Counted from the stretch's first letter, positions 26,706 to 38,140 are shown. The stretch is DNA of 64,000 nt from Streptomyces fulvoviolaceus (GCF_000718165.1 NZ_JOEY01000024.1:124001-188000), one strand, 5' to 3'. The notes: generated from the sequence alone by a model not told the origin. Made by a program: numbers and translations.

Positions 26706-27898
26706 CCGGCACCGCGACCAACGCAGAGCTCACCCAGCGGTGGCAGGGCGCTCTCATGAACAACTACGGCACTCCCCGGCTGGCCCTGGTCCGTGGTGAG
26801 GGCACCAAGCTGTGGGACGCCGACGGCAAGCAGTACCTCGACTTCGTCGGCGGCATCGCGGTCAACGCGCTCGGCCACGCCCACCCGGCGATCGTCGAGG
26901 CCGTCAGCAAGCAGATCGCCTCCCTCGGGCACGTCTCCAACCTCTTCATCGCCGAGCCGCCCGTCGCGCTCGCCGAACGGCTTCTCCAGCACTTCGGCCG
27001 GGACGGCAAGGTCTTCTTCTGCAACTCGGGCGCCGAGGCCACCGAGGGCGCCTTCAAGATCGGCCGGTTGACCGGGCGGACCCACATGGTCGCCACCGAG
27101 GGCGGCTTCCACGGCCGGACCATGGGCGCCCTCGCCCTCACCGGCCAGGCCGGCAAGCAGGACGGCTTCCACCCGCTGCCCGGCGACGTGACGCACGTGC
27201 CGTACGGCGACGCGCAGGCGCTGGCCGCCGCGGTCACCGAGGAGACGGCCCTCGTCATCATCGAGCCGATCCAGGGCGAGAAGGGGGTCGTGGTGCCCCC
27301 GGCCGGCTATCTGAAGGCGGCCCGGGCCATCACCGCCGCCACGGGATCGCTGCTGGTGCTGGACGAGGTGCAGACCGGCATCGGCCGTACCGGACACTGG
27401 TTCGAGTACCAGGCCCACGAGGGCGTCCTGCCGGACGTCGTCACCCTTGCGAAGGGCCTGGGCGGCGGACTCCCGCTCGGCGCGACGGTCGCCTTCGGGC
27501 GGGCCGCGGAGCTGCTGCAGCCCGGCCAGCACGGTACGACGTTCGGCGGCAACCCGATCTCCTGCGCGGCCGGGCTCGCGGTCCTGGACACGATCGCGTC
27601 CGAGGGCCTGCTCGAGAACGTGAAGGCGCAGAGCGAGAAGCTGCGCACCGGAATCGAGTCACTGGGGCACCCGCTGATCGCCCATGTCCGGGGTGCGGGC
27701 CTCCTCCTGGGTATCGTGCTCACCGAGCCGCTCGCACCGAAGGTGCAGCAGGCGGCTCAGGACGCCGGGTTCCTGGTGAACGCGCCCGCCGCCGATGTCG
27801 TACGGCTCATGCCGCCGCTGAACCTCGGCGACGACGAGGCGGACGCGCTCCTGCAGGCGCTGCCCGGCATCCTGGACGTGGCCAAGGGGGACGGATGA
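26702..27898 (+). CDS. argD: Acetylornithine aminotransferase
   Basis: A 398-residue PLP enzyme that converts N-acetylglutamate semialdehyde to N-acetylornithine. Class III motifs: the pyridine-ring region [29 protein letters not shown], and the Schiff-base lysine K251 in [13 protein letters not shown]. It ends LDVAKGDG. It overlaps argB by 4 bp and is followed after 19 bp by argR. It may also serve lysine or diaminopimelate synthesis, as ArgD does elsewhere. Confidence 0.96.
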   Translation: MTGTATNAELTQRWQGALMNNYGTPRLALVRGEGTKLWDADGKQYLDFVGGIAVNALGHAHPAIVEAVSKQIASLGHVSNLFIAEPPVALAERLLQHFGRDGKVFFCNSGAEATEGAFKIGRLTGRTHMVATEGGFHGRTMGALALTGQAGKQDGFHPLPGDVTHVPYGDAQALAAAVTEETALVIIEPIQGEKGVVVPPAGYLKAARAITAATGSLLVLDEVQTGIGRTGHWFEYQAHEGVLPDVVTLAKGLGGGLPLGATVAFGRAAELLQPGQHGTTFGGNPISCAAGLAVLDTIASEGLLENVKAQSEKLRTGIESLGHPLIAHVRGAGLLLGIVLTEPLAPKVQQAAQDAGFLVNAPAADVVRLMPPLNLGDDEADALLQALPGILDVAKGDG

Positions 27899-27917
27899 TC
27901 CGGAGAATGAGACGACG

Positions 27918-28457
27918 ATGAGCCATGCGCAGGAGCACGAGCAGACCGCGGGGCCTGCCGTACCGCAGACCCGCACCGCACGGCACCGCCGGATCGTGGA
28001 CATCCTCAACCGGCAACCCGTGCGGTCGCAGAGCCAGTTGGCGAAGCTGCTCGCCGATGACGGGCTGAGCGTCACGCAGGCGACGCTCTCCCGGGATCTC
28101 GACGAGCTGAACGCGGTCAAGATCCGCAACAACGACGGCGACCTGATCTACGCGGTGCCGAGCGAAGGGGGTTTCCGGACCCCCCGTGTGCCGCTGGGGG
28201 AGTCGGCGAAGGAGGAGCGGATGCGGCGGCTCTCGCAGGAGCTGCTGATCTCTGCGGAGGCTTCGGCGAACCTGGTTGTTCTGCGGACGCCGCCCGGTGC
28301 CGCCCAGTTCCTGGCCTCGGCGATTGATCAGGCTGAGCTGCATGACATTCTCGGGACGATCGCCGGTGATGACACCTTGCTGTTGATCAGTCGGGATCCC
28401 GTCGGGGGGCAGGCGTTGGCCGAGCATTTGTTGCGGTTGGCTCAGAACGGGCACTGA
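27918..28457 (+). CDS. argR: Arginine repressor
   Basis: A 179-residue ArgR. It has an N-terminal winged helix ([61 protein letters not shown]). The C-terminal hexamerisation and arginine-binding domain has the family motif [34 protein letters not shown]. It should repress argC and argG through the ARG-box-like sites at 23557-23606 and 34205-34240 when arginine is bound. It is the last gene of the operon, so it is autoregulated with it. Confidence 0.96.
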   Translation: MSHAQEHEQTAGPAVPQTRTARHRRIVDILNRQPVRSQSQLAKLLADDGLSVTQATLSRDLDELNAVKIRNNDGDLIYAVPSEGGFRTPRVPLGESAKEERMRRLSQELLISAEASANLVVLRTPPGAAQFLASAIDQAELHDILGTIAGDDTLLLISRDPVGGQALAEHLLRLAQNGH

Positions 28458-28470
28458 GGGGTTGTGTGTC

Positions 28471-28540
28471 GGGTGCGGGTTCGCTGTGGCTGGTCGCGCC
28501 CACGCGGCGGAGCCGCAAATCGATACAGCCCCCGCGCCCC
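28471..28540 (-). repeat. Dispersed 3'-end element, copy E
   Basis: Minus-strand copy of the family with core GGGGCGCGGGGGCTGTATCG and then GCGGCTCCGCCGCG. The GGGGCGCG end lies 13 bp beyond the stop of the minus-strand ApbE gene (28554) and the far end lies 13 bp from the argR stop. The inner GCGGCTCCGCCGC can fold into a short hairpin. The element fills the convergent gap between argR and the ApbE gene. Confidence 0.85.
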
Positions 28541-28553
28541 TGAGGACATCCAC

Positions 28554-29342
28554 TTACCCGAGTCGAGACGCCAAGCCTCCTGTACACCTGACCTCGTCGC
28601 CCGCCGTGATCAGTAGGGCCTCCACGTCCGGCAGCGATTCCAGCCAGCTCAGGCCCTCTCTCGAACCCATCGCGAAGGCTGCCGTCGCCCAGCAGTCCGC
28701 CCAGGTGATGCGAGGGGCCACCACCGTCACCGCCACCAGGTCCGTGACCGCCGAGCGGCCCGTGCGGGGGTCGACGATGTGGGCGCCTCGTTCGGCCGTG
28801 CCCGAGGTGGCTACGGCCAGTTCGGCCGTGCCCGCCGCGGAGACGACCGCCGCCAGTCCTCCCGGGCGCAACGGGTCCGCCACGCCGACCCGCCACGGGC
28901 GGTCCGGGCCGGGTACGCCCAGCAGTTGCACGTCTCCGCCGCCGTTGAGGCTCACTCCGGTCGCGCCGGACTCCGCCATCCGTCGGGCCGCTCGCTCCAC
29001 GGCCCAGCCCTTGACGATGCCCGTCGGGTCGAGGCTGCCCTCGTAGCGCATGCTGAACCAGCCGTCGCTCAACCGCTCGGCCTCGGCGCCGAGTTCGAGT
29101 ACCTCGGCGACTTCCGGGTCGCACTCGTCCACGGTCAGTTCGCCCCGGGCCAGGCGGGAGATCTGGCTGGCGTCGCGGTACGTGCTGAACACCTCGTCGA
29201 CCCGGTGCAGGCCCGCCACCGCCTCCCGCAGTGCCGTCTGCACGGCCTCGGGATCCCCGCCGCGGACGTCAAAGGAGAAGACTGTCCCCATGACCTCCTC
29301 CGCGTGACGTACCGCGGCGGGAGCTTGTGCCGATTCGGCCAC
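28554..29342 (-). CDS. apbE: FAD:protein FMN transferase (ApbE family)
   Basis: A ~262-residue enzyme that attaches FMN covalently to threonine in SGAT-type motifs, using FAD. Evidence: RHAEEVMGTVFSFDVRG at the N-terminus, then GSLDPTGIVKGWAVERAARRMAESGATGVSLNGGGDVQLLG for FAD binding. The C-terminal HIVDPRTGRSA...VTVVAPRITWADCWATAAFAMG has the metal-site residues. GTG 29342 starts just after the FMN-binding gene stop; GTG 29354, overlapping that gene, is an alternative. No lipobox or signal peptide is visible, so it may act before export. Its substrate is almost certainly the adjacent two-domain FMN-binding protein. Confidence 0.9.
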   Translation of the reverse strand: MAESAQAPAAVRHAEEVMGTVFSFDVRGGDPEAVQTALREAVAGLHRVDEVFSTYRDASQISRLARGELTVDECDPEVAEVLELGAEAERLSDGWFSMRYEGSLDPTGIVKGWAVERAARRMAESGATGVSLNGGGDVQLLGVPGPDRPWRVGVADPLRPGGLAAVVSAAGTAELAVATSGTAERGAHIVDPRTGRSAVTDLVAVTVVAPRITWADCWATAAFAMGSREGLSWLESLPDVEALLITAGDEVRCTGGLASRLG

Positions 29343-29346
29343 CGTG

Positions 29347-30153
29347 TCAGCCACCGGCCTGGTCCAGGGCCGACTGGAGGGACTCCTTGTAGCCGGTGCT
29401 CGTGTAGGTGGCGCCGGAGACCGCGTCGATGTCGGCGCTGCCGGCCGCGACCGCCTCCTGGTTGAGCTTGGGAACCGCGTTGCCGGAGATCTGGTCGCTC
29501 TGTCCGCCGGTCGGCTGCTGCACGGCCTCGGCCTTGGTGATCTTGCCGCCGCTGACCGTGATACGGACCTGGACGGGACCGTACTGGGTCTGGGCCACGT
29601 CGCCGGTGACCGTCTTCGCGGCGGCCTCGGCGCTGCCCGAGCCCTGGTCGGCACCCTGCTCCGAGCTCTGCGAAGGCGCCGGGGAGGCCGGGGCGGTGGC
29701 CGCGGCGTTCGCCTTGTCGATGGCCGACTGCAGTGACTTCTTGTAGCCGTCGCTGGTGTACGTCGCCCCGGACACCGCGTCGATCTCCGCGCTCTGCGCC
29801 GTGATCGTCGCCTGGTTGAGCTTGGGTACGGCGTTGGCGGTGATCTGGTCGCTCTGTCCGCCCTTGGGCGCCTGGACCGCCTCGGCCTTGGTGATCTTGC
29901 CGTTGGCGGCGGTCAGCCGGACCTGGACGGCGCCGTACTGGGTCTGGATCGCGTCGCCGGTGACCGTGCCACCGGTGGCCTCGGCGCCGCCCTGGGCCGA
30001 CTCCTGCCCGGCTGCGGTCTGTTGCGGAACCGTTCCGCCCGCCTGGGCGGAGGCCGGGTCGGTGGACGGCTTCAGCGACAGAATCAGCACGACACCGGAC
30101 ACGGTGGCGGCCGTCGCGAGCACGACACGTCGGACGGGGTGACTCTTCCTCAT
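29347..30153 (-). CDS. Exported protein with two tandem FMN-binding domains
   Basis: A 268-residue protein with an N-terminal membrane anchor or signal (residues ~8-27). Two nearly identical FMN-binding domains span ~62-145 and ~180-262, joined by an Ala/Ser/Pro-rich linker. Each carries IDAVSGATYTS; the predicted flavinylation threonines are T131 and T249. The domains are strongly alike (TGDAIQTQYGAVQVRLT versus TGDVAQTQYGPVQVRIT), which indicates a recent internal duplication. It is a predicted extracytosolic electron carrier between the membrane flavoprotein upstream and an unknown acceptor, modified by the ApbE encoded downstream. Confidence 0.92.
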   Translation of the reverse strand: MRKSHPVRRVVLATAATVSGVVLILSLKPSTDPASAQAGGTVPQQTAAGQESAQGGAEATGGTVTGDAIQTQYGAVQVRLTAANGKITKAEAVQAPKGGQSDQITANAVPKLNQATITAQSAEIDAVSGATYTSDGYKKSLQSAIDKANAAATAPASPAPSQSSEQGADQGSGSAEAAAKTVTGDVAQTQYGPVQVRITVSGGKITKAEAVQQPTGGQSDQISGNAVPKLNQEAVAAGSADIDAVSGATYTSTGYKESLQSALDQAGG

Positions 30154-30181
30154 GCTCCTACAGCTCCTGAAGTCCCGTCGC

Positions 30182-31564
30182 TCACATCTCGAACGACTCG
30201 TGATGGATGCGGCGGGCGGGCACACCCGCGCCGCGCAGTGCGTCGTACACCCCCTGTGCGAAGCCGGGCGGCCCGCACAGGAAGGCGTCGTGCTTGTCGA
30301 TGTCGGGGAGTTTGCGGCGCAGGGTGTCCGCGGAGATGTCCGGGCGTTCACCGTCCGGGCTGTTGACCGCGTACATCAGCCGGGCGCCGCGCTCGTCCGC
30401 GATGGCGGCCAGCTCGTCCCACAGCGCCAGGTCCTGGGTGCTGTTGGCCCGGTAGAGAAGGGTGATGTCGCCGGCCGCGCCGGGCAGCGTCTCGAACAGC
30501 GCCCGCATCGGGGTGATGCCGACGCCGCCCGCGACCAGCAGTACCTTGCCGCGGCTGCGGCGCTGGGCGGTCAGCGCGCCGTACGGGCCCTCGGCCCACA
30601 CCTTGGTGCCGGGCACCAGCTCGCGCAGCCGCTCGCTGTGGTCGCCGATCGCCTTGACCGTGATCCGCAGCATGCCGGGGCGGGGCGCCGCCGACAGGGA
30701 GTACGGGTGGGAGCTGAACCGCATGCCCGGCGCCAGGAACCGCCAGCGGAAGAACTGGCCCGCCTCCGCGCCCATCCGGTGCAGCTTCCGCCCACCGATG
30801 AGCACCGACACGACACCCGGCGTCTCCTCGATCACGGCCTCGACATACATCCGGTGGCGCAGGTTCAGCCGGATCGGGGTGAAGATCCGGTACCAGATCA
30901 CCAGCGCGGTCACCGAGCCGTACAGCGCGTACCAGACGGTCTTGGCGACCGGCTCGACGGCGAAGTCGTTGCCGGTGGTGAGCTGGTGCCAGAAGGTCAG
31001 GAACACCGCCGCGTACGTCATCAGGTGCACGTGGTACCAGGTGTCGTACGGGATCCTGCGGCGGACGCCGCCGATGGACATCAGCCCGATGAGGAACAGC
31101 AGACCGGTGCCGATGGCCGCCTTGCCCATGTCCGGCAGCTGGTTGATGGAGTCGATCGTCTGCTGGACGATGTCGCCGAAGCCCTTGCCGGCCTGAAGGG
31201 CGTAACCCCACATGATGAGGACGACGTGGGCGAGGGTCAGACAGAGGGTGTACCGGCCGCTCATCGCGTGCCAGCGGGCGACCCGGTCGGAGCCCACGCG
31301 GCGTTCCAGGGCGGGCACCCGGGCCATCTGCAGCACCACGAGCGCCATCAGGTAGCCGGCCAGCAGGCCGGTGATCCGGCCCGCATTGAGGATCTTGCTG
31401 TTGTCGTCGGCGACGGACGGCGTGTTGTGCCACCACAGGTACAGCACGCCGACCGCGCCGGCCCAGACGGCGAGCAGCAGAACGGTCGCCGGGGAGCGGC
31501 GCGGGCGGATGCGGCGCATCGTCTGGCGGCGGGCGGCGCGGCCGCCTGCGAGCGTGGTGGTCAC
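30182..31564 (-). CDS. Membrane ferric-reductase-like/ferredoxin-NADP reductase-type oxidoreductase
   Basis: A 460-residue protein. The N-terminal ~220 residues hold about six membrane helices of the ferric-reductase-like domain with histidines suited to haem (ARWHAMSGRYTLCLTLAHVV, YDTWYHVHLMTYAAVFLTFWHQ). The cytosolic C-terminal half is an FAD/NAD(P)H reductase (GMRFSSHPYSLSAAP for FAD, VLLVAGGVGITPMRALFETL for NAD(P)H, FLCGPPGFAQGVYDAL at the end). It should carry electrons from NAD(P)H across the membrane to the flavinylated protein. It is the first of three minus-strand genes separated by 28 bp and a short overlap. Confidence 0.92.
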   Translation of the reverse strand: MTTTLAGGRAARRQTMRRIRPRRSPATVLLLAVWAGAVGVLYLWWHNTPSVADDNSKILNAGRITGLLAGYLMALVVLQMARVPALERRVGSDRVARWHAMSGRYTLCLTLAHVVLIMWGYALQAGKGFGDIVQQTIDSINQLPDMGKAAIGTGLLFLIGLMSIGGVRRRIPYDTWYHVHLMTYAAVFLTFWHQLTTGNDFAVEPVAKTVWYALYGSVTALVIWYRIFTPIRLNLRHRMYVEAVIEETPGVVSVLIGGRKLHRMGAEAGQFFRWRFLAPGMRFSSHPYSLSAAPRPGMLRITVKAIGDHSERLRELVPGTKVWAEGPYGALTAQRRSRGKVLLVAGGVGITPMRALFETLPGAAGDITLLYRANSTQDLALWDELAAIADERGARLMYAVNSPDGERPDISADTLRRKLPDIDKHDAFLCGPPGFAQGVYDALRGAGVPARRIHHESFEM

Positions 31565-31652
31565 GTTTCCTCCGGGGACGGGGGCAAGGGGGTTGGCGTG
31601 GTCCCTTGGTCCTCAGATACGTGCCGCGACGCTCGTGTGTTCAGCCGCCTCT

Positions 31653-32354
31653 TCAGTACCGGGTGATCGCTGTGACGCCCCCGGTGGTCCCGATCGCCAT
31701 ATGCGGTTTCCGCCCGGGATCGGCCCACTTGAGGATCCGCCGCATCGCGTCCGACGGCACCGACACACAACCGGCGGTCGCCCCACGCCCGTTGACATGA
31801 AGGAAGATGCCGGCGCCCCGCCCCCGGACCGGCTCGGCGTAGTTGAACCCGATCACCATCGCGTACGCGTACTGCGTCCCGTACGAGATCAGGTGCTCGG
31901 CCTCGGCGGCCCTGCAGTGGGCGGGGCGCGGCTGGACCCAGCGGTTGTAGGACCGCGAGTCGTTGTCCTGGCACCACCACGAACTCTGCTTCACGGCCCG
32001 GTACTTGTACGTCGTCCCGCTCGGGGCCGCCTTGATCCCGAAGGCGTACGGCAGCTCGTACAGCCCTGTCGGTGTCGTGTTCGTCCCCTGCTTGCGCGAG
32101 GCGCCCTCCACGAGCCCGTTCGCCCCGAAGCGGGCTTTCGCGGAACCGGTCTTCACCCACTGTCCGTTCCGACGGTCCCACCAGGTCACGGTGCCCGAGG
32201 TCGAGCCGGTCTTCGCGGCCACGGCGGTGATCAGCTGGGTGCCGCCCCCGGTGTCGGCCATGCGCGCGGGCAGCGGCGCACCGGCGTTCCCCGGCGCGGC
32301 GCCGAGCAGGAGGACGGATGTGGCGGCGAGGACGACGGCGAGACCCGGGCGCAT
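31653..32354 (-). CDS. Secreted L,D-transpeptidase (YkuD-like) family protein
   Basis: A 233-residue exported protein. The signal peptide is residues 1-25 (cleavage near GNAGA). The C-terminal catalytic domain has the YkuD pattern: FLHVNGRGATAGCVSVPSDAMRRIL, with His186 and the nucleophile Cys196 in the H-x(9)-C spacing. YAMVIGFNYAEPVRGRGAGI precedes it. Members of this actinobacterial branch are thought to act on peptidoglycan crosslinks; whether this one crosslinks or cuts is open. There is an 88-bp gap to the reductase operon, and it is probably transcribed on its own. Confidence 0.85.
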   Translation of the reverse strand: MRPGLAVVLAATSVLLLGAAPGNAGAPLPARMADTGGGTQLITAVAAKTGSTSGTVTWWDRRNGQWVKTGSAKARFGANGLVEGASRKQGTNTTPTGLYELPYAFGIKAAPSGTTYKYRAVKQSSWWCQDNDSRSYNRWVQPRPAHCRAAEAEHLISYGTQYAYAMVIGFNYAEPVRGRGAGIFLHVNGRGATAGCVSVPSDAMRRILKWADPGRKPHMAIGTTGGVTAITRY

Positions 32355-32660
32355 GCTGCGACCGTAGACGGAGGCGACGGCGACCGCAGGGTGGTTGGGC
32401 CGATCGGCCGCCCGCCCGTCCGTGATGCCGCCGCCTCCGCCGATGCCGGCTGGGCTCAGGTGCCCAGCGGATTGAGCAGCTCGGCCGAGCGGCGTCGACC
32501 GCTGATCCCGGATCCCCTTGTGTTCCTGTGAGTTGGGCCCGCGCTAGGGGACAGACACGACGGAAGGGAGGATTCCAACAAACGGCCTCAGTGATCGCGT
32601 ATATGTGTACATCAATCAAACTCTGGTAAATCGACCATCAGCGTGCACTGTGATGCACGG
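32355..32660. other. 306-bp intergenic region with an AT-rich patch
   Basis: No gene is evident. 32590-32645 is clearly less GC-rich than its surroundings (GTATATGTGTACATCAATC, then AAACTCTGGTAAATC). GTGCA...TGCAC (32643-32658) forms a short inverted repeat just after the stop of the PPOX-like gene and may be a weak terminator. The part near 32355 should hold the promoter of the L,D-transpeptidase gene, but no good -35/-10 pair was found. Confidence 0.5.
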
Positions 32661-33272
32661 TCAGGAAGCTGGGGCGGACGAGTGGGGCGCCGGTGTGGGA
32701 GGCAGCGGCAGCGGCAGCCCCTGGAGGCCGTCCAGGCTGGTGGCGATGTGCTCCTTCTTGGCGAAGTACGCGCTGAGTGACTCGTCGTCCTCGCGCGCGA
32801 AGCGCCTGGCGTGCAGGTCGCGGTCCTCGTCGTACGTCATGAAGGGCACCGCGTAGCCGCAGGAGTCGCGGATCGTCTCGGCCGTCACGACGATGATCGC
32901 CCGCAGGCCGTGCAGGCTCGGGTCGATGTCCGGGAAGTGGCCGAGCAGTTCCGGGAAGCGCGGGTCGTCTCGGAAGACCGGCTCGCCGCGGCCGTGCACC
33001 CGGACGATGTTCGGCGGGCCCTGGAAGGCGCACCACATGAGGGTGATCCGGCCGTTCTCCCGCAGATGCGCGACGGTCTCCGCGGTGGAGCCGGCGAAGT
33101 CGAGGTAGGCCAGGGTGAGTTCGTCGAGGATCACGAAGGAACCGCGCAGGCCCTTGGGGGAGAGGTTCACCGTGCCGTCGCCGGACAGGGGCGCGGACGC
33201 GGTGAAGAAGAGGGGCTGCGCCTCGATGAACGTGCGGAGCCTGCCGTCTATGCGCTCGTAAGTCTTTCCCAT
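32661..33272 (-). CDS. Pyridoxamine 5'-phosphate oxidase family protein
   Basis: A 203-residue protein with the flavin-binding split-barrel fold. FFTASAPLSGDGTVNLSPKGLRGSFVILDELTLAYLDFAGSTAETVAHLRENGRITLMWCAFQGPPNIVRVHGRGEPVFRDDPRF matches the branch annotated as pyridoxamine 5'-phosphate oxidase-like. The C-terminal VTAETIRDSCGYAVPFMTYDEDRD is also typical. True PdxH activity is unlikely given divergence; an FMN- or F420-dependent reductase or binding protein is possible. The upstream 21-bp direct repeat may be its operator. Confidence 0.85.
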   Translation of the reverse strand: MGKTYERIDGRLRTFIEAQPLFFTASAPLSGDGTVNLSPKGLRGSFVILDELTLAYLDFAGSTAETVAHLRENGRITLMWCAFQGPPNIVRVHGRGEPVFRDDPRFPELLGHFPDIDPSLHGLRAIIVVTAETIRDSCGYAVPFMTYDEDRDLHARRFAREDDESLSAYFAKKEHIATSLDGLQGLPLPLPPTPAPHSSAPAS

Positions 33273-33310
33273 GTCTAAGGATTATGGGTGCAAGTCTTTC
33301 GCACGTCTAA
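33258..33310 (-). promoter_or_regulatory. Direct-repeat operator and probable leaderless promoter of the PPOX-like gene
   Basis: On the minus strand TTAGACGTGCGAAAGACTTG and TTAGACATGGGAAAGACTTA (each extended by one further base) form a 21-bp repeat with 32-bp spacing (33310-33290 and 33278-33258). The second copy contains the ATG at 33272. TTAGAC, 18 bp, CATAAT gives a plausible promoter whose start point would fall at or just before the ATG. Confidence 0.5.
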
Positions 33311-33399
33311 TGAATTCCGGCATCCGGTTCCCGGACGGCAGACAGGACCGTGGCCGCCCCGGCCGGCGCTCACACGGGGCGGCCACAGCGCCTGTCACG

Positions 33400-34076
33400 T
33401 CACTGGGTGAGCGTGCAGGCGGCCAGGGAGTCCAGACCCTGCGGCTTGTCGGCCGTACGACCGATGGCGGTGGCGATGCGGTTGACCGTGGCGATCCGCT
33501 TGTCCTCCAGCGGGCCGAGGACCGCGTTCTGGACGAAGTTGGGTCCGCCCTGGCCGACCACCTCTGCCTGCGCGGTGGCCGGGATCGCGGGCAGCTGCGA
33601 GGCGACGTCGGGGCAGGTGATGGCCCCCGCCGCCGCGGCGTCACCCGTGTCCCCGGTCTCACCGGTGTCCTCGCCGGCCGCCTCGGAAGCCGTCGCGCTC
33701 GGCGTGGCCTCGGCCTCTTCGCCCGCGCCCGCTTCCTCGCCCGCCTCCTCGCCCGTGTCGGCGGCGCCGTCGGCGTCGAGGGCGCACGGCGCGAGCGCCT
33801 CGAGACCCTGCGGCTTGTCGGCCGTACGGCCGATGGCGGTGGCGATGCGGTTGACCGTGGCGATCCGCTTGTCCTCCAGCGGGCCGAGGACCGCGTTCTG
33901 GACGAAGTTGGGTCCGCCCTGGCCGACCCCAGGGTCCGGGCGGTCGCGGTGCTGCTCTTGGACGTCTCCCCGGCGAGGGCGGTGCCGGCGACGATCGCCC
34001 CGGTCAGCGCCACCGCGGCGGCGCCGCCGATGATCGCGACGCGGCGCTTGTTGTACTTCGGAAGAGCCCTGGACAT
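33400..34076 (-). pseudogene. Secreted internal-repeat protein, disrupted by a one-base frameshift
   Basis: The N-terminal part MSRALPKYNKRRVAIIGGAA begins at 34076 and continues in one frame with a signal or anchor (AVALTGAIVAGTALAGETSKS), up to TATARTLG near 33928. The mature region continues in another frame (VGQGGPNFVQNAVLGPLEDK...TADKPQGLEALAPC, an acidic Ala/Glu/Thr linker, a CPDVASQLPAIPATAQAEV segment, then a second copy of the VGQGGPNF...PQGL unit) and ends at 33400. Adding one G to the four-G run (plus-strand CCCC at 33927-33930) restores a single frame through T-L-G-V-G-Q-G-G. The two repeat units (~42 residues) are nearly identical at the DNA level. Either a true mutation or a homopolymer sequencing error. 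Confidence 0.75.
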
Positions 34077-34204
34077 GCGGATGCCTCACTAGGGGTCGGC
34101 GGGTGTGGTCGTTTCCCTTGTTTACAAACGCGGCGCCTGCGTTCGGCGAGGAGTACGGGAAAGCGGTTTCGCGCGTTCAAACCTCTGGCAAACCTCCGGC
34201 GAGA

Positions 34205-34240
34205 TTGACGAATCATGCAGAGTTCTGCATACTCATGCAT
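34205..34240 (+). promoter_or_regulatory. argG promoter with ARG-box palindrome
   Basis: ATGCAGAGTTCTGCAT (34215-34230) is a perfect 7-bp-arm palindrome (ATGCAGA-GT-TCTGCAT), and a further ATGCAT lies at 34235-34240. They overlap the promoter TTGACG (34205-34210), 17 bp, CATACT (34228-34233). ArgR bound here would block the -10. The argG ATG is 50 bp downstream with GAGGAG. Confidence 0.8.
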
Positions 34241-34283
34241 GCCAGTGAATGAAGGCCAGTGAACGCAGGGTGAGGAGAAACCC

Positions 34284-36948
<2,665 letters not shown>

Positions 36949-36953
36949 CCGGA

Positions 36954-36971
36954 GCGCCCCGTCAGGGGCGC
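36954..36971 (+). terminator. argH terminator hairpin
   Basis: GCGCCCC (36954-36960), loop GTCA, GGGGCGC (36965-36971), starting 6 bp after the argH stop. The 3' arm is also the first part of dispersed-element copy A. No T-run follows. Confidence 0.65.
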
Positions 36972-37032
36972 GGGGCTGTATCAATTTTGCGGCTCCACCG
37001 CGTGGGCGCGACAAGCCGCAGCGCTCCCGCAC
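36965..37032 (+). repeat. Dispersed 3'-end element, copy A
   Basis: GGGGCGCGGGGCTGTATCAA, TTTTGCGGCTCCACCGCG, then TGGGCGCGACAAGCC and GCAGCGCTCCCGC. It follows argH by 16 bp in the same orientation. The rest of the 194-bp gap to the aldo/keto reductase shows no gene. Confidence 0.85.
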
Positions 37033-37142
37033 TCGCCAAGGAGCCGTACACCCCGAGCTCTGAGGCGCCCTGCATTCACCGAAGGTCATCGCGGGTTACG
37101 TTGGTCAGGAGCCGTACCGGAGCCGACCGAACGGAGCCCGCG

Positions 37143-38114
37143 ATGCCCTTCGCCCGCCTGGCCACAGCAACAACCCCCACCTGCCACATCGGCTTCGGCC
37201 TGGCCGCAGTCGGCCGCCCCGGCTACATCAACCTCGGCCGAGACCACGACCTCGGAGAAAACCGCAGCGTCGAGACGCTGCGCAAACGTACCCACGAACT
37301 CCTCGACGCCGCCTACTTCCAGGGCGTCCGCTACTTCGACGTGGCCCGCTCCTACGGCCGCAGCGAGGAGTTCCTCGCCGACTGGCTGAACGCGCGCCCC
37401 GACATCGACGACATCGTCGTAGGCAGCAAGTGGGGCTACACCTACACCGCCGGCTGGACGGCGGACGCCGAGACGCACGAGGTCAAGGACCACAGCGTCC
37501 AGACGTACGACCGCCAGCACGCCGAGACGGCCGACCTGCTCGGCGACCGGCTCGACCTCTACCAGATCCACTCGGTGACCCCGGACAGCCCGGCCCTCAC
37601 CGACAAGGAACTGCACGCAAGGCTCGCGGAAGCCGCGGCCCAGGGCCTCACCGTCGGCTTCTCCACCAGTGGCCCCGCGCAGGCGGACGCCATCCGCGCC
37701 GCCCTCGCCGTGACGGTCGACGGCGAGCCCCTCTTCCGTACCGTCCAGTCCACCTACAACGCCCTGGAGACCTCGGCCGCCCCTGCCCTCGCCGAGGCCC
37801 ACGACGCGGGACTGACGGTGATCGTCAAGGAGGCCATGGCGAACGGCAGGCTCGCGGACCCGTATGCGCCGGAGGCGCTGAAGGCCGTAGCCGCAGAAAC
37901 GTCTCTCGGCTGCGACGCGGTCGCCCTCGCGCTCGTCCTGCGCCATCCCTGGGCCGGAGTCGTCCTGTCCGGCGCCGCGACCGCCGTCCAGCTCGCCTCC
38001 AATCTGCACGCGGCGGTCGTGGACCTCGACGAGGACCAGCTCGGACGGCTCGGGGCGCTGGTGGAGGAGCCGGGGGCGTACTGGGAGCGGCGCGGGCAGC
38101 TGCCCTGGCACTGA
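37143..38114 (+). CDS. Aldo/keto reductase
   Basis: A 323-residue NAD(P)H-dependent oxidoreductase of the aldo/keto reductase superfamily. The barrel starts CHIGFGLAAVGRPGYINLGR. The catalytic region is LLDAAYFQGVRYFDVARSYGRSEEFLADWL (Asp and Tyr), DDIVVGSKWGYTY carries the lysine, and LDLYQIHS carries the histidine. The cofactor loop GAATAVQLASNL is near the end. Substrate is unknown. It is separated from argH by element copy A and precedes the TetR gene on the same strand. Confidence 0.9.
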   Translation: MPFARLATATTPTCHIGFGLAAVGRPGYINLGRDHDLGENRSVETLRKRTHELLDAAYFQGVRYFDVARSYGRSEEFLADWLNARPDIDDIVVGSKWGYTYTAGWTADAETHEVKDHSVQTYDRQHAETADLLGDRLDLYQIHSVTPDSPALTDKELHARLAEAAAQGLTVGFSTSGPAQADAIRAALAVTVDGEPLFRTVQSTYNALETSAAPALAEAHDAGLTVIVKEAMANGRLADPYAPEALKAVAAETSLGCDAVALALVLRHPWAGVVLSGAATAVQLASNLHAAVVDLDEDQLGRLGALVEEPGAYWERRGQLPWH

Positions 38115-38140
38115 GGAGACTCTCGCTCAGCGGTCGCTCA

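Noticed and set aside
33282..33399. Extension of the signal-peptide frame of the repeat protein down to 33282
   Set aside because: After the frameshift this frame gives Arg/Pro/Ser-rich nonsense and passes the stop of the true frame at 33400.
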